From Prochlorococcus sp. AG-347-J19 (lineage in GTDB: Bacteria; Cyanobacteriota; Cyanobacteriia; PCC-6307; Cyanobiaceae), in assembly GCA_003279015.1 (NCBI GenBank), contig QCBV01000004.1, forward strand, positions 115,179 to 179,178: DNA of 64,000 bases, read 5' to 3'. Shown in pieces: positions 1-9,322 of this stretch. Position numbers and translations under genes: made by a program. Numbering within the stretch: the first letter of the stretch is position 1; each line of letters starts with the position of its first letter. Under the pieces are notes generated by a model. That model made no database searches. It was not told where the DNA came from and worked only from the letters and a program-made list of their open reading frames with translations.

Positions 1-615
1 GACATACTTTAAATCCTCAACGGCCCAATCTCTGAAAGCACCACCAGAAGCTGTTAAATGTATGGCTTTTAAACCTTTAGGTATCTCTCCTGTTGAAAAA
101 TCTGCATTTTCATAATTGGGTAATCCTTGTAAACATTGAAAGATGGCAGAGTGTTCTGAATCAGCAGGTAAAAGCCTACTATTATTTTTCTTTAATGCAG
201 GAATAACAATTGGCCCTGCCGCAATTAAAGTTTCTTTGTTAGCAAGTGCAATATTTTTCCCCGCATTAATTGCTGACATTGTTGGAATTAAGCCTGCACA
301 TCCTACTATCCCTGTAACCACAGTATCTGCCTTATCCCATGCTGCAACTGCGTTAATCCCCTCCTTTCCACTCAAAACCAAGGGAGAACTATCCAAATCT
401 AAGTTATTAATATTATCTTTTAGATCTTCTATAAGATTTTCATCCTCGATTGCAACTACTTCTGGTTTATGTGTTTTAACTTGTTCTGTTAATAAATTAA
501 TATTTCTTCCTGCTGAAAGAGCTACGGCTTTAAACTTATCAGGCTGCTCACTAGCTATCTCGAGAGTTTGAGTCCCAATTGAACCAGTAGAACCGAGCAC
601 AGTAATGTATTTCAA
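1..615 (-). CDS. dxr: 1-deoxy-D-xylulose 5-phosphate reductoisomerase, N-terminal part
   Basis: The enzyme catalyses the first committed step of the MEP isoprenoid pathway, converting DXP to MEP with NADPH in the cytoplasm. The 205 residues seen here are the N-terminal part; the gene runs off the left edge. The NADPH-binding turn [11 protein letters not shown] sits at the very start, followed by [19 protein letters not shown] and [11 protein letters not shown], all typical DXR blocks. The start is taken as TTG at 613-615 because an in-frame TAG lies a few codons upstream and no ATG precedes the nucleotide-binding motif. It reads in the same direction as cysS and polA. Confidence 0.95.
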   Translation of the reverse strand, partial: MKYITVLGSTGSIGTQTLEIASEQPDKFKAVALSAGRNINLLTEQVKTHKPEVVAIEDENLIEDLKDNINNLDLDSSPLVLSGKEGINAVAAWDKADTVVTGIVGCAGLIPTMSAINAGKNIALANKETLIAAGPIVIPALKKNNSRLLPADSEHSAIFQCLQGLPNYENADFSTGEIPKGLKAIHLTASGGAFRDWAVEDLKYV

Positions 616-697
616 TTTTCTCTGATATTTCTAATATCTTCCCATTTAAAGGTGTATTTAAAAAACAAAAATTTCAAATTGGTTTTTTTCTTAAAAT

Positions 698-2167
698 TTA
701 GACCCTTATCCATGTTGTTAGTTCCTTTGATTGATCAATAAGTTCAATACCTTTTTCTTTTAACAAATTCCTGATTTCATCGGCCTTAGCAAAATCCTTT
801 TCCTTTTTTGCTTTTAATCTTTCATTAATAAGTGATGATATTTCTTCTTCTGTTATTTTACTTTCTTTTACTAAAACCTCTTTTTTAAGACCAAGTACTT
901 CAGTCAAATTTTCAAGAGTTTTAAAATTCTCAAGTAGAAAGAATGTCTCATTAAGGTCTATTTTAAAACCTTCAACCCTTTGAAATTGGTTTAAAAAGTT
1001 TTTTAATGGTTTCGCTAAATCGTAAATAATTGCAATAGCACCTGCTGTATTAAGGTCATTTCCCAGAGCCTCAGAAAATCTGAGCTTTTTTTGAGATAAT
1101 TCAAAACTTATTTTCTCTTTATATTCTTCTTCGATAGATTCATTTTTATCAATAGATATAAAAGCACTTTTTGTAAGGTCCATAAAAGAAAGGGCTACAT
1201 TAATGTTTTTCCAAGCTTCTGAAGCACTCCTTAAAGCTTCTTCAGTAAAATCAAGTGGTTTTCTATAATTAACAGTCATAACAAAATATCGCAAAGTCAT
1301 AGGGCTTATACCTGACTTAATTAGCTCTCTGATAGTTTTGAAATTTTTAAGGGATTTACTCATCTTTTGTCCATTTACATTGACCATCCCATTGTGTAAC
1401 CAATAGTTCGCTAGCTTTTTGCCATTGGCTGCTTCTGATTGGGCGATCTCATTCTCATGATGCGGAAAAATCAAATCAGAACCACCTAAATGGATATCAA
1501 TAGTATCTCCTAATTCATCTTTAACCATCGCTGAACATTCAATATGCCATCCTGGCCTACCTTTTCCCCATGGCGAATCAAAATGTGGTTCATCATCTTT
1601 GGCTTTTTTCCAGAGTGCAAAATCCTGCGGATTAAGTTTTTTACTATTTTCCTCATTATCCATTCTTCCTTGCTGATTGATATTTTGTTCTTGTATATTT
1701 TGATTACTTAGCTTTCCATAATTTTTATTTTTAAAAACAGAATAATAAACATCTCCATCCTTAGAGTATGCGTAACCTTTGTCCTCAAGTATTGTTATAA
1801 AGGAGCAGATGTTGCATATATGATTCGTTGCTCTTGGCATACTATCCGGACGCATTATCCCTAAAGAATCCATATCTTTATGAAATTCAATAATATTCTT
1901 TTCAGATACTTCCTTCATTGAACTGCTTTCTTCTTTCGCTCTTTTTAAGATCTTGTCATCAATATCTGTAAAATTTTGAACATACTTTACTTTGAAACCA
2001 CTGTAAATTAAAAATCTTCTCAATACATCCCAAGCTATATAACTTCTGGCATGACCAAGATGACATAAATCATAAACAGTTACTCCACAACAATAAATTT
2101 TTACTACATCATCAATAGGCCTAAAAACCTCAACTCTTTTGCTTAAAGTATTAAAAAGTTTGATCAT
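698..2167 (-). CDS. cysS: cysteinyl-tRNA synthetase
   Basis: Class I aminoacyl-tRNA synthetase that charges tRNA-Cys in the cytoplasm. The HIGH motif appears as HLGH (residues 36-39), just after the zinc-ligand Cys at about 27. GGSDLIFPHHENE carries the other metal ligands, and KMSKS is near residue 272. At 489 residues it has the family length. The C-terminal end (KADEIRNLLKEKGIELID) matches the tRNA-binding tail of CysS. It lies 24 bp downstream of polA on the same strand and is probably cotranscribed with it. Confidence 0.97.
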   Translation of the reverse strand: MIKLFNTLSKRVEVFRPIDDVVKIYCCGVTVYDLCHLGHARSYIAWDVLRRFLIYSGFKVKYVQNFTDIDDKILKRAKEESSSMKEVSEKNIIEFHKDMDSLGIMRPDSMPRATNHICNICSFITILEDKGYAYSKDGDVYYSVFKNKNYGKLSNQNIQEQNINQQGRMDNEENSKKLNPQDFALWKKAKDDEPHFDSPWGKGRPGWHIECSAMVKDELGDTIDIHLGGSDLIFPHHENEIAQSEAANGKKLANYWLHNGMVNVNGQKMSKSLKNFKTIRELIKSGISPMTLRYFVMTVNYRKPLDFTEEALRSASEAWKNINVALSFMDLTKSAFISIDKNESIEEEYKEKISFELSQKKLRFSEALGNDLNTAGAIAIIYDLAKPLKNFLNQFQRVEGFKIDLNETFFLLENFKTLENLTEVLGLKKEVLVKESKITEEEISSLINERLKAKKEKDFAKADEIRNLLKEKGIELIDQSKELTTWIRV

Positions 2168-2191
2168 CTTAAACTAAGTATTTCATAAGAT

Positions 2192-5122
2192 TTATTTTGT
2201 CTCCATCCAATTGTCTCCAATTCCAATATCAACTAAAAGAGGCACATTTAATTTTACACAATCTTCCATAGTCTTCTTTACTAATTTCGTCGTAATTTCC
2301 AAAGAATCTGGTTCAACTTCAAACAATAATTCATCATGTACTTGTAAAAGCATTTTTGCGGGAACGTTCATTTCTATGAATTTCTTATTTAGTTGAACCA
2401 TTGCAATTTTAATAATATCTGCGCTTGAACCCTGAATTGGGGCATTGGCTGCTGCTCTTAGTGACTGTGCTTCCATGCCAGCTCTTCTTGCGGATTGCAA
2501 GTCAATTTCGTAAGGATCTTTTCCTATTAGTCTTCCAAGTCCATTTTTATCAAACTTAAATTCTCTCTTTCTACCAAAAATTGTTTTTACATAACCTTTT
2601 GATAAGGCAAGCCTTTCTTGAAGTTCAAGAAATTTGAAAATTTTTGAATATCTTTCTTTGTATCTTATTAGGAATTCTTTTGCTTCTGGAGTACTTACTC
2701 CTGTAGAACGTGCAAACTTTTTAATTCCCATACCATAAATAACTCCGAAATTTATTGTTTTCCCAACTCTCCTCTCATCAGAAGAAATTTTTTCTTTCTC
2801 AAAAATTAGTCTTGCGGTCAAAGAATGAATATCATCATTTTTATGAAATGCATTTATTAGTATTTCTTCATCCGCTAAGTGAGCAAGTATTCTTAATTCG
2901 ATCTGGGAATAATCAGCTGATAAAAGTTTCCAATTTTTTTCAGGCAAGAATGCCTTTCTGATTCTCCTACTAAATTCAGTTCTAACAGGGATATTTTGAA
3001 GATTAGGATTGCTACTACTTAGTCTCCCAGTCGCTGTAGCAGCTTGATTAAAGTTTGTATGAACTCTTCCTGTCTTTTCGTTAATAAGATTTGGAAGAGC
3101 ATCAATATAGGTGCTAAGTAATTTGCTAAGAGTTCTGTGCTTTATTAAATGTTGGATTATTTCATGTTCGTCGACTAATCTTTCTAGAACCACTGCATCT
3201 GTACTCCATCCTGTTTTTGTTTTACGTGATTTTTTCTTATCCAAATTTAATTTTTCAAACAAGATCTCACCAAGTTGTTTTGGTGAAGATAGATTAAATG
3301 TCTCCTCTGCTAACTCATAAACTTTACTTTCAATATCTTCTAAGGTACTTTTCAGTTCTTTTGAGAGTTTATCCAAATAAGGGATGTCGATGGTTATGCC
3401 ATTCATTTCCATTTGGGATAATACCGGCTCTAAAGGCAGCTCGATTTCTTCGAACAATTTGATTAATTCATCTTTTTCCTTTGAAAATCTTTCTTTAAAA
3501 ATTTTGACAATCTTAAAAGTTAGAAAAACATCATAACCGCAGTAAATACTTGCTTCATCAATATCAACAAATGAAAAGTCTTTATTCTTCCCAACTGTTT
3601 CCTTAAATGAAGGGGGTTTAAATCCAAATAATCTAAAACTAATTTCACTTAACCCATGCTTCTCCTGATTATTAAGAAGGTAGTCTGCTAACAAGGTGTC
3701 AAAGGTTACGCCTTTAAGATCAAGTCCATGATTAAAAAATATTTGCCTATCAAATTTAGAATTTTGGAGTGCCTTTTCTTTGTTTGGATCTTCTATCCAA
3801 TTTCTTAGCTTTGAGAAAACATCTTCAATTGATAATTGATTGGGGGTCTCTTTTTTTGTTTGATGACCAAGAGGTATATAAAATAAATCATCATTTTCTT
3901 CTCCAAGACATAACCCTATCCCCACAAGTTCTGCATCGATTGGATTCAAACTATTGGTCTCTGTATCTAGAGAAACTATTTGATTGGTCTTGTCTAATCT
4001 TTGAATTAATTTATCAAGTAATTCGAAATCATTTACAACATTTACGTTGATTTTAGGGATTTTATTTTCACTATTTTCTAATTCATTATTACTTGAGACT
4101 TTTGGTGCCTTCTCCTCCTCTTTAGCTACATTATTTTTGTCAAAACCACCTTTGCTGAAAGTTGAATTGAAAATATCAATTTGTCTAAGTAGTGTTGATA
4201 GTTCTAGTTTTTGCAATGACTCTGAAAGTAGTTCTTGATTTATATTTTTTAATTCATAACCGTCACTTAAAATCAAAGGCACCTCAGTATTTATTTTTGC
4301 TAAATCCCTAGAGAGAAAAGCATTATGTTTATCGTTTCTGAGCTTTTCTATAACTGAACCTTTGATGAATCCTTTATATTTCTTATCGTTGTTCTGCTGA
4401 ATCTTGTCCAAAGCCTGATAGATTCCATCAAGAGTGTCGTTCTCTTTAAGTAGATTAATTGCAGTTTTTGGACCTACTCCTTTAATACCCGGAATATTAT
4501 CAGAACTATCACCAGTTAGAGCTTTAAGATCAACTACTCTTTCTGGAGCAACACCTAATTTTTCTTTTACTCCATTTTCATTCATAAGAGTTGGATTGCC
4601 ACTTTTCGCATATGGACCACCACCCATATAAAGTACATAAATATCTTTTTGATCATCTACCAATTGAAATAAATCCCTATCTCCAGAAAGAATATTCACG
4701 CACCATCCTTTAGAAGAAGCATCATTCGCAATTGTGCCTAAGAGATCATCTGCTTCGTATCCTGGAGATTTAAAAATTGGTAAATTAAGGCTTTCTTCTA
4801 AAATGATTTCTAGTTGTTCAATATCCTGAAAAAAAACATCTGGTGCCACATCTCTATTGGCCTTATAATTTGGATCTAATTCATGTCTGAAAGTTGGTTT
4901 TTCGGTATCAAAGGTAATACAAACACCCTCAGGACTAATATTTTTGCAATTATCCAGAAGGCTTTTTAGAAATCCATAGGTGACACTTGTCGGAAACCCC
5001 TCTTTGGTGGTTAAGCCTCCATCAATCCCTTTGCTAAATGCATAGAAGCTTCTAAAAGCAAGTGAGTGGCCATCGACTAAAAGTAAAATTGGTTTTTTAG
5101 AGTTTTCAGATTTTAAACTCAT
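2192..5122 (-). CDS. polA: DNA polymerase I
   Basis: Repair and Okazaki-fragment polymerase with three parts. An N-terminal 5'-3' flap exonuclease spans about residues 1-320 (LLVDGHSLAFRSFYA; GDSSDNIPGIKGVGPKTA). A 3'-5' exonuclease domain with an intact DTETNSL start lies near residues 385-560. The family A polymerase follows, with DYSQIELRILAH, RRVGKTINFGVIYGMG and QVHDELLFEVE. The 976-residue length is usual for cyanobacterial PolA. Its start overlaps the stop of the upstream adaptor gene by 4 bp (ATGA), so the two are translationally coupled. Confidence 0.97.
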   Translation of the reverse strand: MSLKSENSKKPILLLVDGHSLAFRSFYAFSKGIDGGLTTKEGFPTSVTYGFLKSLLDNCKNISPEGVCITFDTEKPTFRHELDPNYKANRDVAPDVFFQDIEQLEIILEESLNLPIFKSPGYEADDLLGTIANDASSKGWCVNILSGDRDLFQLVDDQKDIYVLYMGGGPYAKSGNPTLMNENGVKEKLGVAPERVVDLKALTGDSSDNIPGIKGVGPKTAINLLKENDTLDGIYQALDKIQQNNDKKYKGFIKGSVIEKLRNDKHNAFLSRDLAKINTEVPLILSDGYELKNINQELLSESLQKLELSTLLRQIDIFNSTFSKGGFDKNNVAKEEEKAPKVSSNNELENSENKIPKINVNVVNDFELLDKLIQRLDKTNQIVSLDTETNSLNPIDAELVGIGLCLGEENDDLFYIPLGHQTKKETPNQLSIEDVFSKLRNWIEDPNKEKALQNSKFDRQIFFNHGLDLKGVTFDTLLADYLLNNQEKHGLSEISFRLFGFKPPSFKETVGKNKDFSFVDIDEASIYCGYDVFLTFKIVKIFKERFSKEKDELIKLFEEIELPLEPVLSQMEMNGITIDIPYLDKLSKELKSTLEDIESKVYELAEETFNLSSPKQLGEILFEKLNLDKKKSRKTKTGWSTDAVVLERLVDEHEIIQHLIKHRTLSKLLSTYIDALPNLINEKTGRVHTNFNQAATATGRLSSSNPNLQNIPVRTEFSRRIRKAFLPEKNWKLLSADYSQIELRILAHLADEEILINAFHKNDDIHSLTARLIFEKEKISSDERRVGKTINFGVIYGMGIKKFARSTGVSTPEAKEFLIRYKERYSKIFKFLELQERLALSKGYVKTIFGRKREFKFDKNGLGRLIGKDPYEIDLQSARRAGMEAQSLRAAANAPIQGSSADIIKIAMVQLNKKFIEMNVPAKMLLQVHDELLFEVEPDSLEITTKLVKKTMEDCVKLNVPLLVDIGIGDNWMETK

Positions 5123-6180
5123 TTTCTCTTCTTAGCCCAAGGTGGAATATCAATAAAGATTTGCTCTCCGGGTTCTAATCCATCGATGACTGAAGTTTTA
5201 TTTCCACTACTAATGCCAATTTCGATTTTTTCAAATTTGGGAGAATTGTTTTTATCAACTTTCAAAATTCCTTTTTCACCTTTTTCTGTGACAATAGAAA
5301 CTGTTGGCACTAGGATTTTTTCTTCATTACCTTCGACTCTAAATTCAAGATCTGCAGTCATTCCAATTTTAATTTCTTCAAAAATATCTTTAAAATTTAA
5401 AGTTACTTCGAATGAGGTTACATTATTATCTTTTACAGCTCTTGTCGCTATTTTTTTAACTATGGCACTATATTTTTTTGAGGGATAAGCCTCAATTCTT
5501 ACTGTGGCTTCTTGACCTATTTTTATTCTGCCAATGTCACTCTCAGGAACTTTGGCAACAATTTCAAGACCCTCTGATAGTTCAAAAATAAAGTTTTTGG
5601 TTTTAGGATCTGAACTTAAGTTTGTATTTGGTGTGACATAAGATCCTATCTCCGCATATTTTGCAGTTATCTTTCCTCCATAAGGAGCTTTAATTAGATA
5701 GAAACTTTTTTCAGCTTTTGCATCATTAAGTTTGGCGGTACTAATGTTGTAATTATTTTTATAGCTTTCGTAATCTTCTTTGCTTACTGCTCCTTCTTGA
5801 TATAAATATTCTCTTCTTAAAAATTCAGATTTTTGTTTTTCGACATTTAATTCAAGTTCTTCAATTTTATAGATAAAGTCTTCATCATCAAGTGAAGCTA
5901 AAACCTGATCTTTTTTTACAAGATCGCCTTCATCTACTTTGATTTCTTTTATTACACCTTGCTTACGAGGTCCAATATTGCTTGTCCTGATTGCTTTTAC
6001 TTCACCACTTGTATTAATTGAATCTGTGAGGATTCCTTTTTCAACTTGAACTACAAAATCAGAAATGTCTTTTGATTTATTTTTCTTGAAGGAATTGGTT
6101 ATGAAAACGAAAAATATAGTTAAAGAAAGTAATATAATTCCACTTCTTAGATTTATATTTTTTTTTATTAAATCAAGCAT
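5119..6180 (-). CDS. HlyD/RND-type periplasmic adaptor (membrane fusion protein)
   Basis: One N-terminal membrane anchor (IILLSLTIFFVFITNSF, about residues 15-31) is followed by a biotinyl/lipoyl-like half-motif (VKAIRTSNIG, IKEIKVDEGDLVKKDQVLASLD), a coiled-coil hairpin (about 90-150) and the second lipoyl half (SFYLIKAPYGGKI). A beta-barrel and a C-terminal domain with GLEPGEQIFI complete it. Such adaptors bridge an inner-membrane pump (RND, or ABC of the DevBCA/MacAB kind) to the outer membrane. No pump gene is adjacent, so the partner and substrate cannot be told. It overlaps polA by 4 bp. Confidence 0.85.
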   Translation of the reverse strand: MLDLIKKNINLRSGIILLSLTIFFVFITNSFKKNKSKDISDFVVQVEKGILTDSINTSGEVKAIRTSNIGPRKQGVIKEIKVDEGDLVKKDQVLASLDDEDFIYKIEELELNVEKQKSEFLRREYLYQEGAVSKEDYESYKNNYNISTAKLNDAKAEKSFYLIKAPYGGKITAKYAEIGSYVTPNTNLSSDPKTKNFIFELSEGLEIVAKVPESDIGRIKIGQEATVRIEAYPSKKYSAIVKKIATRAVKDNNVTSFEVTLNFKDIFEEIKIGMTADLEFRVEGNEEKILVPTVSIVTEKGEKGILKVDKNNSPKFEKIEIGISSGNKTSVIDGLEPGEQIFIDIPPWAKKRK

Positions 6181-6324
6181 TTCTTTTGAAGAACAGTAAT
6201 TGAGAATATTTGGGAACTAAATAAATAATCAAGTCGATTATAATTAACTTATCCAAGATTGGTTAAGTAAATACTATATTACTAGAAGATGTTTTCTGAA
6301 TAATTTTTTTCATAAATTTTTCAA

Positions 6325-7416
6325 ATGTTAAAAGCCGGTATTATTGGATTACCAAATGTTGGAAAATCAACTTTATTTAATGCACTTGTAGAAAATGCTA
6401 AAGCTCAAGCTGCTAATTTTCCCTTTTGTACTATAGAACCTAATAAAGGTATAGTTTCTGTCCCAGATCAAAGGTTACAAGAGTTAGGTGATTTAAGTTC
6501 TAGCCAAAATATTATCCCAACAAAAATTGAATTTGTAGATATCGCAGGACTAGTAAAAGGAGCCAGCAAAGGTGAGGGCTTGGGAAATAAATTTTTATCA
6601 AATATTAGGGAGGTTGATGCAATAGTTCATGTTGTGAGGTGCTTTGAAGATAGTGATGTAATTCATGTTTCCGGTAAGGTAGATCCCTTGGATGACATTG
6701 AGATAATTAATTTGGAATTGAATTTAGCTGATTTATCCCAACTCCAAAAAAGAAGAGAAAGAATTAAAAAACAGGTTAGGACTAGTAAAGAGGCAGCAAA
6801 AGAAGATAATTTACTAGAAAAAATTGAAGAAGAGCTACAGAAAGGACTTTCAGTTAGATCAATATCTTTGAGTGAAGAAGAAAATTTAATAATTAAGCAA
6901 CTAGGCTTCCTTACTGCTAAACCAATTATTTACGCAACAAATTTGAATGAAAATGATTTAGCTGAAGGTAATGATTTCTCATCAAAAGTTCAGAGTTTTG
7001 CAAGTAATGAAAATACAGAATGTATAAAAATATCAGCGCAAGTCGAATCTGAATTAATAGAGTTAGAACCAGAAGATAAAAAAGACTACCTTATTGGTTT
7101 AGGAGTAGAAGAAGGGGGATTAAGTTCTTTAATTAGATCAACATATAAATTATTGGGATTAAAAACTTATTTCACCACTGGAGAAAAGGAGACAAAAGCA
7201 TGGACAATAAAAGATGGGATGACCGCGCCACAGGCAGCAGGAGTAATTCATACTGATTTTGAAAAAGGATTTATAAGAGCTCAGACTATTTCGTATCAAA
7301 ATTTAATTGATTCAGGTTCAATTGCCAATGCAAAAACTAAAGGTCTTTTAAGAAGTGAAGGTAAGGAATATATTGTTAACGAAGGTGATGTAATGGAGTT
7401 CTTATTTAATGTTTAG
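6325..7416 (+). CDS. ychF: redox-regulated ATPase/GTPase YchF
   Basis: Obg-family P-loop protein that binds ribosomes; family members prefer ATP. GLPNVGKSTLFNAL is the P-loop at residues 8-21, DIAGLVKGASKGEGLGN is the G3 region, and ATNLNEND occupies the divergent G4 position. The C-terminal TGS domain includes YFTTGEKETKAWTI and ends EYIVNEGDVMEFLFNV. Its 363 residues are full length. It is transcribed divergently from the adaptor-polA-cysS block. An 18-bp tandem duplication covers its last codons and stop. Confidence 0.97.
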   Translation: MLKAGIIGLPNVGKSTLFNALVENAKAQAANFPFCTIEPNKGIVSVPDQRLQELGDLSSSQNIIPTKIEFVDIAGLVKGASKGEGLGNKFLSNIREVDAIVHVVRCFEDSDVIHVSGKVDPLDDIEIINLELNLADLSQLQKRRERIKKQVRTSKEAAKEDNLLEKIEEELQKGLSVRSISLSEEENLIIKQLGFLTAKPIIYATNLNENDLAEGNDFSSKVQSFASNENTECIKISAQVESELIELEPEDKKDYLIGLGVEEGGLSSLIRSTYKLLGLKTYFTTGEKETKAWTIKDGMTAPQAAGVIHTDFEKGFIRAQTISYQNLIDSGSIANAKTKGLLRSEGKEYIVNEGDVMEFLFNV

Positions 7417-7459
7417 TAAGTCTTTAATGTTTAGTAAGTCTCTTAAGGCTTACTTTTTT
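7405..7459 (+). terminator. 18-bp tandem duplication merging into a hairpin terminator
   Basis: TTTAATGTTTAGTAAGTC occurs twice back to back (7405-7422 and 7423-7440), spanning the ychF stop. The second copy forms the left arm of a 9-bp hairpin with one G.T pair (7433-7441 with 7446-7454, loop CTTA), followed by T7454-7459. It can serve as the ychF terminator. Its right half overlaps the 3' end of the convergent small gene. Confidence 0.75.
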
Positions 7460-7601
7460 GCTTTTTCAATTTAAATTCAAAAAATGAAATTAATAAAATT
7501 AAGATACATCCTAAGCAACTTCCTATTAACCCAAAAACAATGGTTGTAAAGCCATCATCGTAACCATATTGTAGTTGTGGTAAGTGAGGGGGTATTGGCA
7601 T
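7443..7601 (-). CDS. small single-pass membrane protein (52 aa)
   Basis: I do not recognise the family. MPIPPHLPQLQYGYDDG is followed by one hydrophobic helix (TIVFGLIGSCLGCILILLISFF, about residues 20-41) and a lysine-rich tail (KLKKQKSKP), which suggests a membrane protein with a cytoplasmic C-terminus. Its ATG shares one base with the stop of the gene before it (TAATG), so the pair is translationally coupled. Confidence 0.6.
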   Translation of the reverse strand: MPIPPHLPQLQYGYDDGFTTIVFGLIGSCLGCILILLISFFEFKLKKQKSKP

Positions 7602-7744
7602 TATTTTTCAACAGAATTTTCAATATCTTCCAGTAAATGTTTAGTTGATCTACTAAAACCATTAGTTTTTAAATAGTTTTGAGCCTCTCTAAATTTTTCA
7701 GCTACTCTTTTTGCATAAGGAGTATTCATGGAATTTTGAGTCAT
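7601..7744 (-). CDS. conserved small soluble protein (47 aa)
   Basis: Encodes MTQNSMNTPYAKRVAEKFRE followed by an amphipathic, mostly helical stretch and ending IENSVEK. It has no membrane segment and no recognised family. A downstream ATG (MNTPYAK) is an alternative start. It is the first gene of a two-gene unit with the 52-residue membrane protein, coupled by a TAATG overlap. Confidence 0.6.
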   Translation of the reverse strand: MTQNSMNTPYAKRVAEKFREAQNYLKTNGFSRSTKHLLEDIENSVEK

Positions 7745-7900
7745 GTTGAAAATGCGACTAATTTTATAATCAGATTTAGGTAACCCCTTGATAAGTATTC
7801 AAAAATACAAGAATATAAAAATAGGATTTTTTACTTACTAAGAAATTTATTGTGAAAAGTTCTTGATTCTCCAAAATAAAGTTTTTTCAAATTAGAAAAA

Positions 7901-8191
7901 TTGACAATGACAAATATATTATTAATTCCTTTTTTAGTACTTTTATTTTTATTACTTTTTTATTCAAAACGAAATAGAGGGTTTCCCAAAAAAACAAGAA
8001 TTATTCCAACTTATGTACCTTTCTTAAAAGAACAAGAATTTAATCCTGACATAAGTACTGATAATTGGGATTTACACAAACTTAGATTAGATAAATTTAA
8101 AAGATCACAATATAAGGGATTAACTTTCTTCGTAAGTTCAGAAAATAAAATTTACTATCTTTCTGAAGAAGGGGATAAGGTTTATTGCTAA
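7901..8191 (+). CDS. hypothetical membrane-anchored protein (96 aa)
   Basis: An N-terminal helix (NILLIPFLVLLFLLLFYS) is followed by a basic patch (KRNRGFPKKTR) and a 65-residue soluble part rich in aromatic and charged residues. The tail GLTFFVSSENKIYYLSEEGD looks like a small beta domain. A second ATG two codons in is an equally good start. The family is not recognised. Confidence 0.6.
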   Translation: MTMTNILLIPFLVLLFLLLFYSKRNRGFPKKTRIIPTYVPFLKEQEFNPDISTDNWDLHKLRLDKFKRSQYKGLTFFVSSENKIYYLSEEGDKVYC

Positions 8192-8245
8192 CAGGTGAAA
8201 TTAATTTTATAAAGTAAGAAAAGCCGATAGAAATTAATAATATTA

Positions 8246-8497
8246 ATGAAGTATTTTTTTTTATTATCAGAAAAGTTCTATAGGTTTATCGAATGGGAGT
8301 GGAATACTTTAAAAAATCTAAGAAGAACAAAAAGAAAGAATTTTTTTCTAAGAGGATCATTTGCGTTATTTAGTTTATTCTCTATTCTTTTTTTAATATT
8401 TTCTCCTCCTATCGCTTTTGGATTGTTATTTGGAGAGGGATTGAAATTTAGTACTTTTTTTATTTGGATATGGATTTTAAATTTGAAGTTTTTTTGA
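8246..8497 (+). CDS. hypothetical two-helix membrane protein (83 aa)
   Basis: A basic N-terminal segment (KNLRRTKRKNFFLRG) is followed by two hydrophobic stretches (SFALFSLFSILFLIFSPPI and FSTFFIWIWILNL). An open frame also exists on the opposite strand, but it has a poor composition for this genome. The protein is unrecognised and is followed by another small membrane gene on the same strand. Confidence 0.5.
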   Translation: MKYFFLLSEKFYRFIEWEWNTLKNLRRTKRKNFFLRGSFALFSLFSILFLIFSPPIAFGLLFGEGLKFSTFFIWIWILNLKFF

Positions 8498-8555
8498 AAA
8501 TGTATAGTTTGTTTTCCGAGATTATTTAAAATTAAGAATATAAAAAATTTACCTA

Positions 8556-8771
8556 ATGCCAAAAATATTCAAACAAAATAAGTTCGCTTTGTTGGGAGCA
8601 AATATATTAATAATTTTACTTTGGGTAACTATATCTTCCTTTTTGATGAATTTATTTCAAAGTGAAAATGCCCCATTTTATATATATAAAATTTCTTTTT
8701 TAATCAGATTCCTTCCTCCTATTTGGGTTACATGGTTCCTTTGGATAAAAAGAGGTGGTTTAAAAAGATAA
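8556..8771 (+). CDS. hypothetical two-helix membrane protein (71 aa)
   Basis: Helices are seen at LGANILIILLWVTISSFLMNLF and FLIRFLPPIWVTWFLWI, flanked by lysines. The family is not recognised. The stop lies about 95 bp before a strong terminator at 8865-8902, which may end the run of three small plus-strand genes. Confidence 0.5.
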   Translation: MPKIFKQNKFALLGANILIILLWVTISSFLMNLFQSENAPFYIYKISFLIRFLPPIWVTWFLWIKRGGLKR

Positions 8772-8864
8772 ATTACAAAAGCATTTTTACGGATTTACTA
8801 TAAAAACAAATCAGTTAAGATCTGAGAGCTTACTTGAAATTTTCATGTAAGAATTAGGTAATTG

Positions 8865-8902
8865 AGAGATTGTTTTTAGCTAAGAAACAATCTCTTTTTT
8901 TT
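8865..8902 (+). terminator. rho-independent terminator
   Basis: An 11-bp perfect stem (8865-8875 with 8885-8895, 9-nt loop) runs directly into T8895-8902. It ends plus-strand transcription after the small genes at 7.9-8.8 kb, or a short RNA starting in the 95-bp gap before it. Confidence 0.8.
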
Positions 8903-8922
8903 AATATTTTTTCTCATGAAAA

Positions 8923-8954
8923 AGCGTTTGTCAGTATCCCTATTGACAAACGCT
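8923..8954 (-). terminator. hairpin, probable minus-strand terminator of the hli cluster
   Basis: The perfect 11-bp stem AGCGTTTGTCA / TGACAAACGCT (8923-8933 with 8944-8954, 10-nt loop) lies just past the 3' end of the minus-strand hli unit. The T-run behind it is weak (TTTTCATGAGAAAA), so a terminator or an mRNA-stabilising hairpin are both possible. Confidence 0.5.
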
Positions 8955-8977
8955 CATGACGATCAATTTTTTAAAAA

Positions 8978-9157
8978 TTAAACAGGCAATCTATTATCAA
9001 CTTCCACTACTCCAGAATCCATAAGACGGCCGATTTTAATAACTAAAGCCATATCTAGCCTTGAAAATTCAGATTGATGGTTAGTTATCCAATCAAGTTC
9101 AGAAAGAGTTATGACTCCCAAAGTATTTACTTTAAGAAAAAGTAAGCCTAAATTCAT
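8978..9157 (-). CDS. conserved small protein downstream of hli (59 aa)
   Basis: The sequence starts MNLGLLFLKVNTLGVITLSE and ends DSGVVEVDNRLPV. It looks like a small helical, winged-helix-sized fold with no membrane segment. Its ATG is one base from the stop of the 42-residue hli gene, so it is the last gene of the hli unit. No function is known to me. Confidence 0.6.
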   Translation of the reverse strand: MNLGLLFLKVNTLGVITLSELDWITNHQSEFSRLDMALVIKIGRLMDSGVVEVDNRLPV

Positions 9158-9158
9158 T

Positions 9159-9287
9159 TTAAAAAATTCCTGGGATTATCCATCCGAATAGGCCATAATT
9201 TACAACTAATGCAAATAAGCCCATCATTGCCATTCTTCCATTAGTTCTTTCGGCGTTTTGCCAATAAGTTGTTTTTGAATTTTCCAT
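9159..9287 (-). CDS. hli: high-light-inducible protein (42 aa)
   Basis: A single chlorophyll a/b-binding-like helix with the signature ERTNGRMAMMGLFALVVNYG, ending GWIIPGIF. Hlips sit in thylakoids, bind chlorophyll and carotenoid, and protect photosystem assembly under light or nutrient stress. The E..NGR.AM.G ligand motif is intact. It lies 36 bp after the next hli gene on the same strand. Confidence 0.92.
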   Translation of the reverse strand: MENSKTTYWQNAERTNGRMAMMGLFALVVNYGLFGWIIPGIF

Positions 9288-9322
9288 TGTTCTTATTTGT
9301 AGAATTGTTAGATAGTGGGTTT

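Noticed and set aside
143..571. Open frame on the plus strand, 142 codons
   Set aside because: It is the shadow of dxr, whose motifs are clear on the other strand.
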